Counted from the stretch's first letter, positions 6,569 through 12,855 are shown. The stretch: DNA of 13,725 nucleotides from an uncultured bacterium (GCA_947365485.1 CANAXK010000025.1:1-13725); one strand, 5' to 3'. The notes: generated from the sequence alone by a model not told the origin. Numbers and translations are program-made.

Positions 6569-7667
6569 CACCTATTTCGTCACAGGAGGCGGAACAGGAG
6601 GACATATTTACCCTGCAATGGCTGTGGCTGACGCTCTGAATCAGGACGGAGCAAAGATTTACTATGTGGGTAACAAGCGCAACATGGAATTTGAGCTTGC
6701 TGCAAAAAAAGGATACAAATTCTTGCACGTGAGTGTTTCCGGCATGCCAAGAAAGCTAAACCCGAAGTTCTTCATCTGGGGTGTTAAGCTTGTAAAAGCC
6801 ATCATTCGTTCAATCAGGTACATCAAAAAGTATAAGCCTGACGCGGTTTTTGCAACAGGCGGCTATGTTTCAGCCCCAATGATTTTTGCCTGCATCATAA
6901 CCAAGACCCCTTACATGATGCACGACTGTGACGCAATGCCAGGGCTTGTTACAAGAAGGCTTTCTAAGCGTGCAAAATACGTATCGCTCGCGTTTGCAAA
7001 CGCAAAAAAGTTTATTCCTAACAAGAACGCAATTGTTACCGGAAATCCGATAAGAGAAGAATTTAAGACCAAGACAAAACCTGCTGCCAGAGCGGAAATG
7101 GAATTAGAAAACAGGCTCACTTTGTGCATAATGGGCGGTTCTCAGGGCGCAAAGTCTATCAATAACACGACAATCGAGCTTATCAAGGAATTGTCGCAGG
7201 AATTGAATCTGCAAGTAATTTTCCAGACCGGGAAAAAGAATTACGATGATGTAGTAGATAGAATCCAGAAGATTTATCCGGCGTTTGAGCAGGACAGGAA
7301 TCTTATCATAAGACCTTATTTTGAAAACATGATATCTGTTCTCAAATCCAGCGACATCGTAGTTTCACGCGCCGGTTCATTGAGTCTTTCAGAGATTTGC
7401 GCATCAGAAGCTGCGCCGATTCTCATACCTTATCCGCATGCTGCTGCAAATCACCAGCGCATAAATGCAAAGTATCTGCTTGAGATGGGTGCCTGTGTTT
7501 ACATTGAGGACAAGGATTTGGAGCCGAACAAGTTAAGAGAGACGATTGTAGAGCTTTTGGAGAATCCGGTAAAAATGAATTATCTGAAGCAAAACGCTTC
7601 TCATCTTGCAAAATTTGACGCAACAGAAACAATTGCAAAGTGTGTTAAAGATATTGGAAACACTTGA
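6549..7667 (+). CDS. murG: MurG, lipid II synthase (UDP-GlcNAc transferase)
   Basis: GT28 glycosyltransferase, 372 residues, that adds GlcNAc to lipid I on the inner membrane face. Visible motifs are the N-terminal Gly-rich loop GGGTGGHIYPAMA, FATGGYVSAPM, GNPIREEF, the linker MGGSQGAKSIN, PYFENM, and the UDP-GlcNAc-binding stretch SRAGSLSLSEICA followed by PYPHAAANHQ. The ATG lies 20 bases inside the end of ftsW with AAGGA about 10 bases upstream, so translation is probably coupled. It is the last gene of the mraY operon: its stop overlaps a new promoter, and a strong terminator follows at 7757-7790. The rest of the usual cluster (murC, murB, ftsQ, ftsZ) does not follow. Confidence 0.97.
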   Translation: MSEVYNSTYFVTGGGTGGHIYPAMAVADALNQDGAKIYYVGNKRNMEFELAAKKGYKFLHVSVSGMPRKLNPKFFIWGVKLVKAIIRSIRYIKKYKPDAVFATGGYVSAPMIFACIITKTPYMMHDCDAMPGLVTRRLSKRAKYVSLAFANAKKFIPNKNAIVTGNPIREEFKTKTKPAARAEMELENRLTLCIMGGSQGAKSINNTTIELIKELSQELNLQVIFQTGKKNYDDVVDRIQKIYPAFEQDRNLIIRPYFENMISVLKSSDIVVSRAGSLSLSEICASEAAPILIPYPHAAANHQRINAKYLLEMGACVYIEDKDLEPNKLRETIVELLENPVKMNYLKQNASHLAKFDATETIAKCVKDIGNT

Positions 7668-7691
7668 AAATTTTCTAAAATGGGTTAAAAT
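7664..7691 (+). promoter_or_regulatory. Promoter for the antisense RNA after murG
   Basis: TTGAAA (7664-7669), overlapping the murG stop codon, 16 bases, TAAAAT (7686-7691). The predicted start is about 7698, inside the left arm of the inverted repeat. Both hexamers match consensus at 5 of 6 positions. Confidence 0.55.
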
Positions 7692-7697
7692 AAGAGT

Positions 7698-7790
7698 ACA
7701 GGCATGGGTGGCGTTAACACCCAAACCTGCGTCCCGATTAAAGGACTTTGATTGCGAGAACTATTGCTAGTATTAGCAGTAGTTCTTTTT
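7698..7790 (+). ncRNA. Predicted antisense RNA (~93 nt), candidate RNA antitoxin
   Basis: The predicted RNA runs from the promoter at 7664-7691 to the terminator at 7757-7790. It would hold two hairpins: one at 7699-7729 (CAGG/CCTG and TGGGTG/CACCCA around a 7-base loop) and the terminator stem. It carries no ribosome site or convincing ORF. It is complementary to the 3' three quarters of the opposite 23-residue hydrophobic ORF and to its 3' untranslated region, as in Ibs/Sib-type type I toxin-antitoxin pairs. The first hairpin also lies where the toxin mRNA must end. Existence and role are inferred from sequence layout. It might instead only be the tail of the mur operon transcript. Confidence 0.5.
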
Positions 7791-7809
7791 CGCTAATTTT
7801 GATTATCAT
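7738..7809 (-). CDS. 23-residue hydrophobic peptide, candidate type I toxin
   Basis: ATG at 7809 is preceded by AAGGAGGTG, a nine-base match to the 16S anti-Shine-Dalgarno, with optimal spacing. The product starts MIIKISEKELLLILAIVLAI and ends KVL: a short charged N-terminus and one hydrophobic helix rich in Leu, Ile, Ala and Val, as in known small membrane toxins, but I do not recognise a specific family. In the mRNA leader, TTTTGATTAT (7845-7836) can pair with codons 2-5 and TTCGCTAA (7832-7825) with codons 5-7, in an order that gives a pseudoknot or two exclusive folds. Either fold would enclose the ribosome site. The opposite strand encodes a predicted antisense RNA. Toxicity is an inference. 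Confidence 0.68.
   Translation of the reverse strand: MIIKISEKELLLILAIVLAIKVL
7757..7790 (+). terminator. Strong intrinsic terminator after murG / of the antisense RNA
   Basis: AGAACTA and TGCTA (7757-7769) pair with TAGCA and TAGTTCT (7774-7786) across a 4-base loop GTAT, with one G-U pair in the middle: a 13-bp stem, followed by five T residues (7786-7790). It would stop both the mraY operon and the short RNA, and it lies within the opposite peptide-coding sequence. Confidence 0.85.
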
Positions 7810-7863
7810 AGCCACCTCCTTTCGTTAGCGAAAATCATAATCAAAATCTTTAGCCTGTACTCT

Positions 7864-7893
7864 ATTTTAAATGTGCTTATTGTATTACAGCAA
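7864..7893 (-). promoter_or_regulatory. Promoter of the hydrophobic peptide gene
   Basis: Minus strand: TTGCTG (7893-7888), 18 bases, TAAAAT (7869-7864). The predicted start near 7858 gives a leader of about 50 bases, which includes the self-complementary segments around the ribosome site. Confidence 0.5.
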
Positions 7894-7899
7894 AATCTT

Positions 7900-7966
7900 C
7901 ACATTTATCAATACATTACCCAAACGAGAAGACGCGAAACGAAGTTTCGCGCCAATAATAAATGTG
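7900..7966. repeat. Nested inverted repeat downstream of the 7982-9160 gene
   Basis: CACATTTAT (7900-7908) is inverted as ATAAATGTG (7958-7966), enclosing a perfect hairpin CGCGAAAC/GTTTCGCG (7933-7951, loop GAA). On the minus strand the hairpin follows the orphan gene's stop by about 30 bases and is followed by TCTTCTCGTTT, so it may act as a weak terminator. There is no clean T-tract on either strand. Confidence 0.5.
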
Positions 7967-7981
7967 TGAGCAATAAAGCTT

Positions 7982-9160
7982 TTATGCCGCTACCAGTACT
8001 GCTTTTATATCAGTCGGAAGCTTGTTATCCTTGAAGATTTTTTCTATAACCTTCTTCAATACATCCTGATTTTCACCAAGGAATGCATCGCACTCATCCG
8101 AACCCTTTGCAAAATACTTGCCGCCCTTAGTGATTCCAACTAACTCACCGTCTTTGTAGTGACATTTTGTAGTTGCGTCAAAATTATGTACGTAGGATTC
8201 AATCTTCATACCTTTTGGAAGCTTGCCATTTGTTAAATCCTTCGATGTGAACAGTGCTTTCGCCTCTGGATTTCTGTAGAAGTATGCTTTTACTGCATCA
8301 GAATCCTCCGCAAACCTTTCAAGAGAAGTAAGTTCAACCTTTGAAGCAGCTGTTTTTGCTTTTAGATTAGCCTTTGTGATTTTCAATGTGTTGTCCCCAA
8401 TTTGAGTTGTCCATTGAACATCAGTCAGACCTTTACCCCAGCCGGCTTCACGTTTTTCAATCTGAGCAACTTTTGCTCTTAGTTTGTCTACAAACCTTAT
8501 TTCATTAGGAATAGTTGATTCAGTAACATTTTTGATTGAAGTTGTTCCGTTGTGAATGTCAATAATTTCGCCATTCTTAACTGTTACTGTGTTTTTGATA
8601 CCGCCGTCTTCAAACACGAACTTGTAGCCGTCGAGTTTTGAGTTTTTGTTAAACCTTGTCAACTTCTTGAGGTCAATATCGTATTTGTTGGCAAAATCTT
8701 CTACTGCATTTTTGCCTGAAATCGTTTTAGTTTTTCCAGGAATGGTGTAAACGAGCTTGCCGTCAGCCCCCATCATCGCACTAAATTTAGAAGTCACAGT
8801 CTCTGCTGTAGCGTTTTCTACAGCCCCTCCTGTTGCTTCAGTCGCAGCCTGAGTACCTTTGCCTCTTAGTCCATTCCAGATTTGTTTAAATCCTTCTGCA
8901 AGACCTTTATCACCGCCCTTTTTGTGAGCTTTGTATAGTAGAGCACCCGCGCCTACTGTAAGAAGACCACCAACAATGATTCCTGCATTGCTTGAGTTTG
9001 TTTCTTCTGCTTTAGACTGCGGCATAATATTGTTAACATTTTCTGTTGGTATAGTATCCGTTGGCTGTGATTTAAAATTTAAATTGTACGAATTTAGAGC
9101 CTGCAAAAAAGCTGGATCATAGCCATAAGCGCCAATACTATCAAGTGCATAACCTGTCAT
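7982..9160 (-). CDS. Orphan one-helix membrane-anchored protein, 392 residues
   Basis: A long open frame with a weak AAAGG about 10 bases before its ATG. Residues 1-58 are polar and Asn/Ser-rich, with aromatic repeats near the start (AYGYDPAFLQALNSYNLNFK). Residues 59-76 form one hydrophobic Gly-rich helix (AGIIVGGLLTVGAGALLY), followed by a basic stretch with Trp (EGFKQIWNGLRGKG), a Thr/Ala-rich linker, and a soluble Lys-rich domain of about 280 residues without Cys clusters or catalytic motifs I can recognise. No signal peptide. The arrangement of N-terminal tail, helix at 59-76 and basic helix matches the 128-residue orphan at 869-1255. I recognise no family; it resembles lineage-restricted proteins of gut Melainabacteria. 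It diverges from the histidine kinase with an HLR1-like box between. Confidence 0.85.
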   Translation of the reverse strand: MTGYALDSIGAYGYDPAFLQALNSYNLNFKSQPTDTIPTENVNNIMPQSKAEETNSSNAGIIVGGLLTVGAGALLYKAHKKGGDKGLAEGFKQIWNGLRGKGTQAATEATGGAVENATAETVTSKFSAMMGADGKLVYTIPGKTKTISGKNAVEDFANKYDIDLKKLTRFNKNSKLDGYKFVFEDGGIKNTVTVKNGEIIDIHNGTTSIKNVTESTIPNEIRFVDKLRAKVAQIEKREAGWGKGLTDVQWTTQIGDNTLKITKANLKAKTAASKVELTSLERFAEDSDAVKAYFYRNPEAKALFTSKDLTNGKLPKGMKIESYVHNFDATTKCHYKDGELVGITKGGKYFAKGSDECDAFLGENQDVLKKVIEKIFKDNKLPTDIKAVLVAA

Positions 9161-9200
9161 AATTAACCGACCTTTCTAATTAACCTGTAAAAATTTCCCT

Positions 9201-9230
9201 TGTATACATAAAGTTTTTTTGCGTTGAAAA
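9201..9230 (-). promoter_or_regulatory. Candidate promoter of the 7982-9160 gene
   Basis: Minus strand: TTTTCA (9230-9225), 18 bases, TATACA (9206-9201), with a predicted start near 9194. The HLR1-like box at 9254-9271 would then lie about 60-77 bases upstream. Confidence 0.4.
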
Positions 9231-9253
9231 ATTTCCTTTTAAGAGATTCAATA

Positions 9254-9281
9254 TTTACAAAACTTTACAATATGATATAAT
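9254..9281 (+). promoter_or_regulatory. HLR1-like box 4 (9254-9271) inside the histidine kinase promoter
   Basis: TTTACAAAACTTTACAAT (9254-9271) is a perfect HLR1 match. Its first TTTACA serves as -35, with 16 bases to the extended -10 TGATATAAT (hexamer 9276-9281). The box fills the space between -35 and -10, where a bound regulator would be expected to block polymerase, while for the divergent orphan gene it sits at an upstream position. Confidence 0.6.
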
Positions 9282-9303
9282 AGTGATAAATCAAGGGAGA
9301 GAT

Positions 9304-10563
9304 ATGCCGATTATTTCGTCTGAAAAGATTTTAGAACTCGTACCGTCGCTGTTTGAGATTAACCTGAACAGCGATAAGACCGGCGTTAATATTTTTAGAA
9401 AACTTGAGAAAATGCTCATTTTTGATGAGGGATTTATTTATTTTATAAACCCGGAAAGCTTGCAGCTAAAGTATTCTTACAAGAAACATGCAAACTACGA
9501 AGCAGAAAAAGTTTTCCCGATGTCTGGCGAGGTTAAAGAGTTTGCTTTTTCTAAAGCAGGTAAAATTACAAACGGTGAATCAAAGTTTGTTGAAACGATT
9601 GAGCTCAAAGGAAGCAGGCAAAACTCCTACATCATCTCCAAGATTTCAGTAAAATCAACAGTTTTCGGGCTCATTGTGCTGTCAAAACGCGAAGAAAACT
9701 TCTACACAAAATCCGACCTTTCGGCGCTTGACGCGGCTTCTGCGGTTTTATCGTACGTGCTTAAGGATTTGGAGCTTTCAAATGTGTTCAAGATTCAGCT
9801 CAAAGCTCTCAAAGACGGGATTTTAGAAAAGAATCAGGCTTACAAAACAATAAAAGAGCAGAACGAAAAGATTCTTGAGGCTGACAAGGTCAAGAACGAG
9901 TTTTTGGCAAATATTTCGCACGAATTGCGCACCCCGCTAAATTCGATTCTCGGGTTTTCGGATATATTAGGGGCCGGGCTTTACGGGAATTTAAACCACA
10001 AGCAGGAAGAGTACGTGAACGACATAAAAATCTCTGCAACCCATCTTCTTGGCATGATTAACGAGATTCTTGACATGTCCAAAATTGAAGCCAACGCAAT
10101 GAAGATTGTAAAAAGCACCTTCTGGATAACAAGGGCGATAGACGAAGTTTCAAACATACTTATGCCGCTTGCACAGAAGAAAAATATCACGATAAACAAG
10201 GCTTTGAATGCGGATTTTGAAGTATTTGCGGATTATCAAAAAATCCAGCAGATTCTTTATAACCTTGTGAGCAATGCTATAAAATACTCGCCGGAAAACG
10301 ACGCAATTGATATTACGGCTGTTTGCGGCGAGGACGGATTTAAGCTTGCTGTACACGACAATGGGATTGGAATCGACAAGAAGTACCATGGCAAGATTTT
10401 TGCAAAATTTGTGCAGCTTGACAGTGCTTACACAAAGAAAGAGAGTTCAACCGGATTAGGGCTTACGATTACAAAGGAGCTTGTCGAGCTTCACAACGGA
10501 AAAATCTCTCTGATAAGCGAGGTAAACAACGGTTCTACATTCATCGTTGATATCCCGCAATAA
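9304..10563 (+). CDS. Soluble GAF-domain sensor histidine kinase, orphan
   Basis: I chose ATG 9304 because AAGGGAGAG lies just before it; the frame opens earlier at a GTG (9283) that would overlap the -10. The 419-residue product has no membrane helix. Residues ~5-155 look like a GAF-type sensory domain, ~165-200 a coiled-coil linker, then HisKA with the H-box FLANISHELRTPLNS (phospho-acceptor His206). A HATPase domain follows with the N-box YNLVSNAIKYS (~319-329), DNGIG (352-356) and GLGL (384-387). All catalytic boxes are intact. Its ligand is unknown, and no response regulator is adjacent. Its promoter contains an HLR1-like box, which would make it part of an RpaB-type circuit if that regulator exists here. 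Confidence 0.93.
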   Translation: MPIISSEKILELVPSLFEINLNSDKTGVNIFRKLEKMLIFDEGFIYFINPESLQLKYSYKKHANYEAEKVFPMSGEVKEFAFSKAGKITNGESKFVETIELKGSRQNSYIISKISVKSTVFGLIVLSKREENFYTKSDLSALDAASAVLSYVLKDLELSNVFKIQLKALKDGILEKNQAYKTIKEQNEKILEADKVKNEFLANISHELRTPLNSILGFSDILGAGLYGNLNHKQEEYVNDIKISATHLLGMINEILDMSKIEANAMKIVKSTFWITRAIDEVSNILMPLAQKKNITINKALNADFEVFADYQKIQQILYNLVSNAIKYSPENDAIDITAVCGEDGFKLAVHDNGIGIDKKYHGKIFAKFVQLDSAYTKKESSTGLGLTITKELVELHNGKISLISEVNNGSTFIVDIPQ

Positions 10564-10575
10564 ATGAGTTATAAT
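10547..10575 (+). promoter_or_regulatory. Promoter of the winged-helix gene, leaderless type
   Basis: TTGATA (10547-10552), exactly 17 bases, perfect TATAAT (10570-10575), then 6 bases to ATG 10582. The expected transcript start is the A of the ATG. The promoter lies within the last codons of the kinase gene. Confidence 0.65.
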
Positions 10576-10581
10576 AAGTGC

Positions 10582-10896
10582 ATGAGTTCAGAAGCGGAAG
10601 ATACTAGTCTAAAAATGGTTGGGCTGGAACTCATGTTCCTTACCCCTGAAAAATACAGTAATGCTGATGGTATTACTGCTGTTGAGCTTGCAAAACTCGT
10701 TAACCTGCCGGTTGAGGAAGTGAAGAAGAAGCTTCAAATCCTCAAGGACAAGAACATTGTCCGTGTCAAAGGTATCAATCCGAAGTGCTGGCTGTTTGAT
10801 GAATACAACTTCCAGCGTCTTGATGATGACGACGACATTTTCCACCTGCTCTGTAATTTCGAAGATGTGGATTTTGACAAGTATTTTACTTATTGA
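10582..10896 (+). CDS. Small winged-helix-like protein
   Basis: From ATG 10582 the product has 104 residues. Residues ~20-65 read as a winged helix-turn-helix (ADGITAVELAKLVNLPVEEV, then KKKLQILKDKNIVRVKG), the pattern of a DNA-binding helix pair followed by a wing. The C-terminal part is very acidic (LDDDDDIF) and aromatic. It may be a transcription regulator or a protein-interaction wHTH; I cannot name a family. An ATG six codons upstream (10564) abuts the kinase stop but has no ribosome site. The second ATG lies 6 bases after a TATAAT, so a leaderless mRNA from its own promoter is more likely. The 3' end overlaps the convergent DUF6485-like gene by 11 bases. Confidence 0.78.
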   Translation: MSSEAEDTSLKMVGLELMFLTPEKYSNADGITAVELAKLVNLPVEEVKKKLQILKDKNIVRVKGINPKCWLFDEYNFQRLDDDDDIFHLLCNFEDVDFDKYFTY

Positions 10897-11092
10897 TTAA
10901 TTTTGAATAGACTTCCACAAAGTACTCAATCGACCTGTTGTGCTTCAACTCTGCTGATTTAGGGAAAAAGCAGCCCGGGATTTGTCCCGCTTCTCTGTGG
11001 TGCCTAACACATTCACAGCACACTCCGCGTGTTTTGCATGTTGTAGAAGAGCATGTACACTCAAGTATATTTTCGTCTTTTTTACATTCCAT
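10886..11092 (-). CDS. DUF6485-like Cys-rich small protein
   Basis: The 68-residue product begins MECKKDENILECTCSSTTC and has eight Cys in a tight pattern (C3, C12, C14, C19, C25, C26, C28, C41), followed by GCFFPKSAE and a helical end (RSIEYFVEVYSKLINK). This matches my memory of the DUF6485 family, a widespread but uncharacterised small protein; the Cys spacing suggests a bound metal such as zinc. ATG 11092 has AAAGGA about 10 bases upstream; the frame runs back to a GTG at 11125, but those codons derive from the repeat flank. It is the third gene of the VKOR-queH transcript, with 34 bases of repeat-containing DNA before it. Confidence 0.8.
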   Translation of the reverse strand: MECKKDENILECTCSSTTCKTRGVCCECVRHHREAGQIPGCFFPKSAELKHNRSIEYFVEVYSKLINK

Positions 11093-11126
11093 TAATTCAC
11101 ATTCCTTTTCTGGTTGACACCTCACC

Positions 11127-11687
11127 CTACCCTCTCCTCAAGGAGAGGGGGTTAGTGTATTCACATCCGCAATAATTCTGCCTGTACAAACCCAAGTCCT
11201 TTGAAAGCTTGTTCGTCTTCAAAAACCCGTCTTTTTTCTTAAAATCTATTGCCACATACTCAAGCCCGTCTGCGACTTCGTTTGCGATTTGTGTAATCCG
11301 CTCAAAGTTTTTGTGCGGGCTTATCACAAGCGAGGTTGTGAACTTTGAGATTCCAAGTTCATGTGCTTTTTGGGCAGTCTTTCTTAGTCTTAATCTTATA
11401 CACTCATCGCAGCGTTTTCCGCGCTCCGGCTCATCTTCCAGCCCTATTGCAGCAGCAAGAAAATTCTCATGCCGGTAATCTTCCACAACCAGCTCAACCC
11501 AGTGGTACATGCAGACGACTTTCTGCGCCTCAAGCCTGCGTTCAAATTCCGCTTCTGTATCAAGGTTGGGGTTGCAGAAATACACAACAGGAGAATATCC
11601 CATCTCCTTCAACAATGAGATAGGATATCCTGAACAAATCCCGCAGCAGGCATGGATTAAGATTTTATTTTCTTGGTTTTGCTCCAT
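11127..11687 (-). CDS. queH: QueH, epoxyqueuosine reductase (non-cobalamin type)
   Basis: QueH reduces epoxyqueuosine to queuosine in tRNA, the last step of the pathway, using an iron-sulfur cluster and a second metal. The 186-residue product shows the family Cys set: HACCGIC (Cys14, Cys15, Cys18), CDEC in the middle, and YRQNYCGCEYT near the end. It also has the helical pattern RLRLRKTAQKAHELGI and the TTSLVISPHKN block. It starts 23 bases inside the end of the VKOR gene, so translation is probably coupled. The family usually ends soon after YCGC; here the last seven residues (PLSLRRG) and the approach to the stop are encoded by a palindromic repeat, an altered but harmless-looking tail. Confidence 0.95.
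   Translation of the reverse strand: MEQNQENKILIHACCGICSGYPISLLKEMGYSPVVYFCNPNLDTEAEFERRLEAQKVVCMYHWVELVVEDYRHENFLAAAIGLEDEPERGKRCDECIRLRLRKTAQKAHELGISKFTTSLVISPHKNFERITQIANEVADGLEYVAIDFKKKDGFLKTNKLSKDLGLYRQNYCGCEYTNPLSLRRG
11130..11149. repeat. Palindromic repeat fused to the queH 3' end
   Basis: CCCTCTCC-TCAA-GGAGAGGG is a perfect 8-bp stem with a 4-base loop, flanked by CTCACCCTA and GGTTAG. It is GC-rich against AT-rich surroundings and resembles the dispersed REP-like palindromes found between genes in many bacteria. There is no T-tract, so it is not an ordinary terminator, though it could stabilise the upstream mRNA. Confidence 0.75.
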
Positions 11688-12855
11688 GTTTTATTAACAC
11701 ATTCCTCAATTCATAGTAAGGCATTACGCCGACAACCCGCTCTTCGTTTACGTACATGGTTGGTGTGCCATCGATACGAAGCTTGCTTGCATTATCAATT
11801 TCCGATTCTATTTCGTTGAAAGTCTCTGGAGCGTTGAAATCTTCGATAAACTTCACTTCGTTAAACCCTAGCTTATCAGCAAGTTTAAGCATCTGCTCCA
11901 TGTTTTTTGGCTGTTCTTCGTACAACAGAGAGCTCATTTCCCAGTAGTTATTCTGTTTTCTTGCAGCAATCGCGCCTTTTGCCATAAAGCATGCATTCGG
12001 GTGCATATTTACGCTGATATAAGGATTGCACTCCTTGTCAAACGGGTAATTGTGGTGAATAACCTTGACGTTGGAAAACTCTTTAACCGCCTGATGAAGC
12101 ATTATATTATGGATGTAGCAGAGCGGGCATACGTAGTCTGAATATAGCTCAATAACAACATCAGCTTTCTCGTCTCCGAGTGTATTGCCCTTAACACGAT
12201 ACGGATTGTATTTGATATCTCTGTATTTAAGAATAGATTTCTGCTTCTTGATATGCGGCACAAAGTTGTAGGTCATGCCTGTGTAGCACAAGAACGATGT
12301 TGCAAGGATTACGAGCACTACGAATGTCTTTGTGTACTGTTTTGCGCCGGCAATAAAGTCAACAACCGTTGTCTTAAAGCTTTCCATGATGTTGCCGATT
12401 TTACCTGAAGATGCCGCAAGTGCGATTGCAAGGTCGATAAAATAGGTTATCACGCAAAGAAGGCAGAGTTTGTTTATCTTGAACAAGCTCAGGCCAGCAA
12501 GCACCATTGAGACCGCGAAAGCAACTGTTCCCATCACTGTAATATACGACATCGGGTTTTTAAACACTTCCAGAAATTTAAGGAATTTGAGTTGTTTGAG
12601 TTTATCCACGACTGTCAGGAACATCACAGTGATATAGAAGAGCATGCCCCAATAAGCGAGCGGAATGCCCCAGAACTGCGAGACTGTTGATTTTGCAGCG
12701 CCGTCGCAGTCAATAAATTCGTTTATTGAGCAGAAGCTCGGAAGCGCGTATTTTTCGTAGTTTGCGACATAATAAATCATTGCCAGTTTTATTGTAAGAG
12801 CAAGACCGGCAACTGCCAGAATCTGTATAGCTAATTTTTTCTTATCAATATTCAT
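11665..12855 (-). CDS. VKOR-DsbA-like thioredoxin fusion protein
   Basis: A 396-residue membrane protein for making disulfide bonds in the envelope. Residues ~8-150 are a VKOR domain of about four helices. Its loop Cys42 and Cys50 (SFCSINEFIDCDG) and the CxxC Cys131-Cys134 (KLCLLC) are the quinone-linked redox pairs. A further helix (~176-196) leads to a DsbA-like thioredoxin domain with active site CPLC (243-246) and the cis-Pro loop IDGTPT. Fusions of VKOR to a thioredoxin domain are well known in cyanobacteria and some other bacteria, where one protein both oxidises substrates and is re-oxidised by quinone. The ATG has GGAG 4 bases upstream. It is the first gene of an operon with queH and the DUF6485-like gene. 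Confidence 0.95.
   Translation of the reverse strand: MNIDKKKLAIQILAVAGLALTIKLAMIYYVANYEKYALPSFCSINEFIDCDGAAKSTVSQFWGIPLAYWGMLFYITVMFLTVVDKLKQLKFLKFLEVFKNPMSYITVMGTVAFAVSMVLAGLSLFKINKLCLLCVITYFIDLAIALAASSGKIGNIMESFKTTVVDFIAGAKQYTKTFVVLVILATSFLCYTGMTYNFVPHIKKQKSILKYRDIKYNPYRVKGNTLGDEKADVVIELYSDYVCPLCYIHNIMLHQAVKEFSNVKVIHHNYPFDKECNPYISVNMHPNACFMAKGAIAARKQNNYWEMSSLLYEEQPKNMEQMLKLADKLGFNEVKFIEDFNAPETFNEIESEIDNASKLRIDGTPTMYVNEERVVGVMPYYELRNVLIKHGAKPRK

Larger units (their letters stand above)
7686..7869. repeat. Inverted repeat bounding a convergent transcription unit
   Basis: AGAGTACAGGC (7693-7703) is exactly inverted as GCCTGTACTCT (7853-7863). On each side the arm is directly preceded, on its own strand, by the hexamer TAAAAT (7686-7691 plus; 7869-7864 minus), with one extra A on the left. 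The repeat thus contains the -10 and first transcribed bases of two convergent promoters, so the two RNAs would begin almost alike. It could also be read as the ends of a ~180-bp miniature element. Confidence 0.7.
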
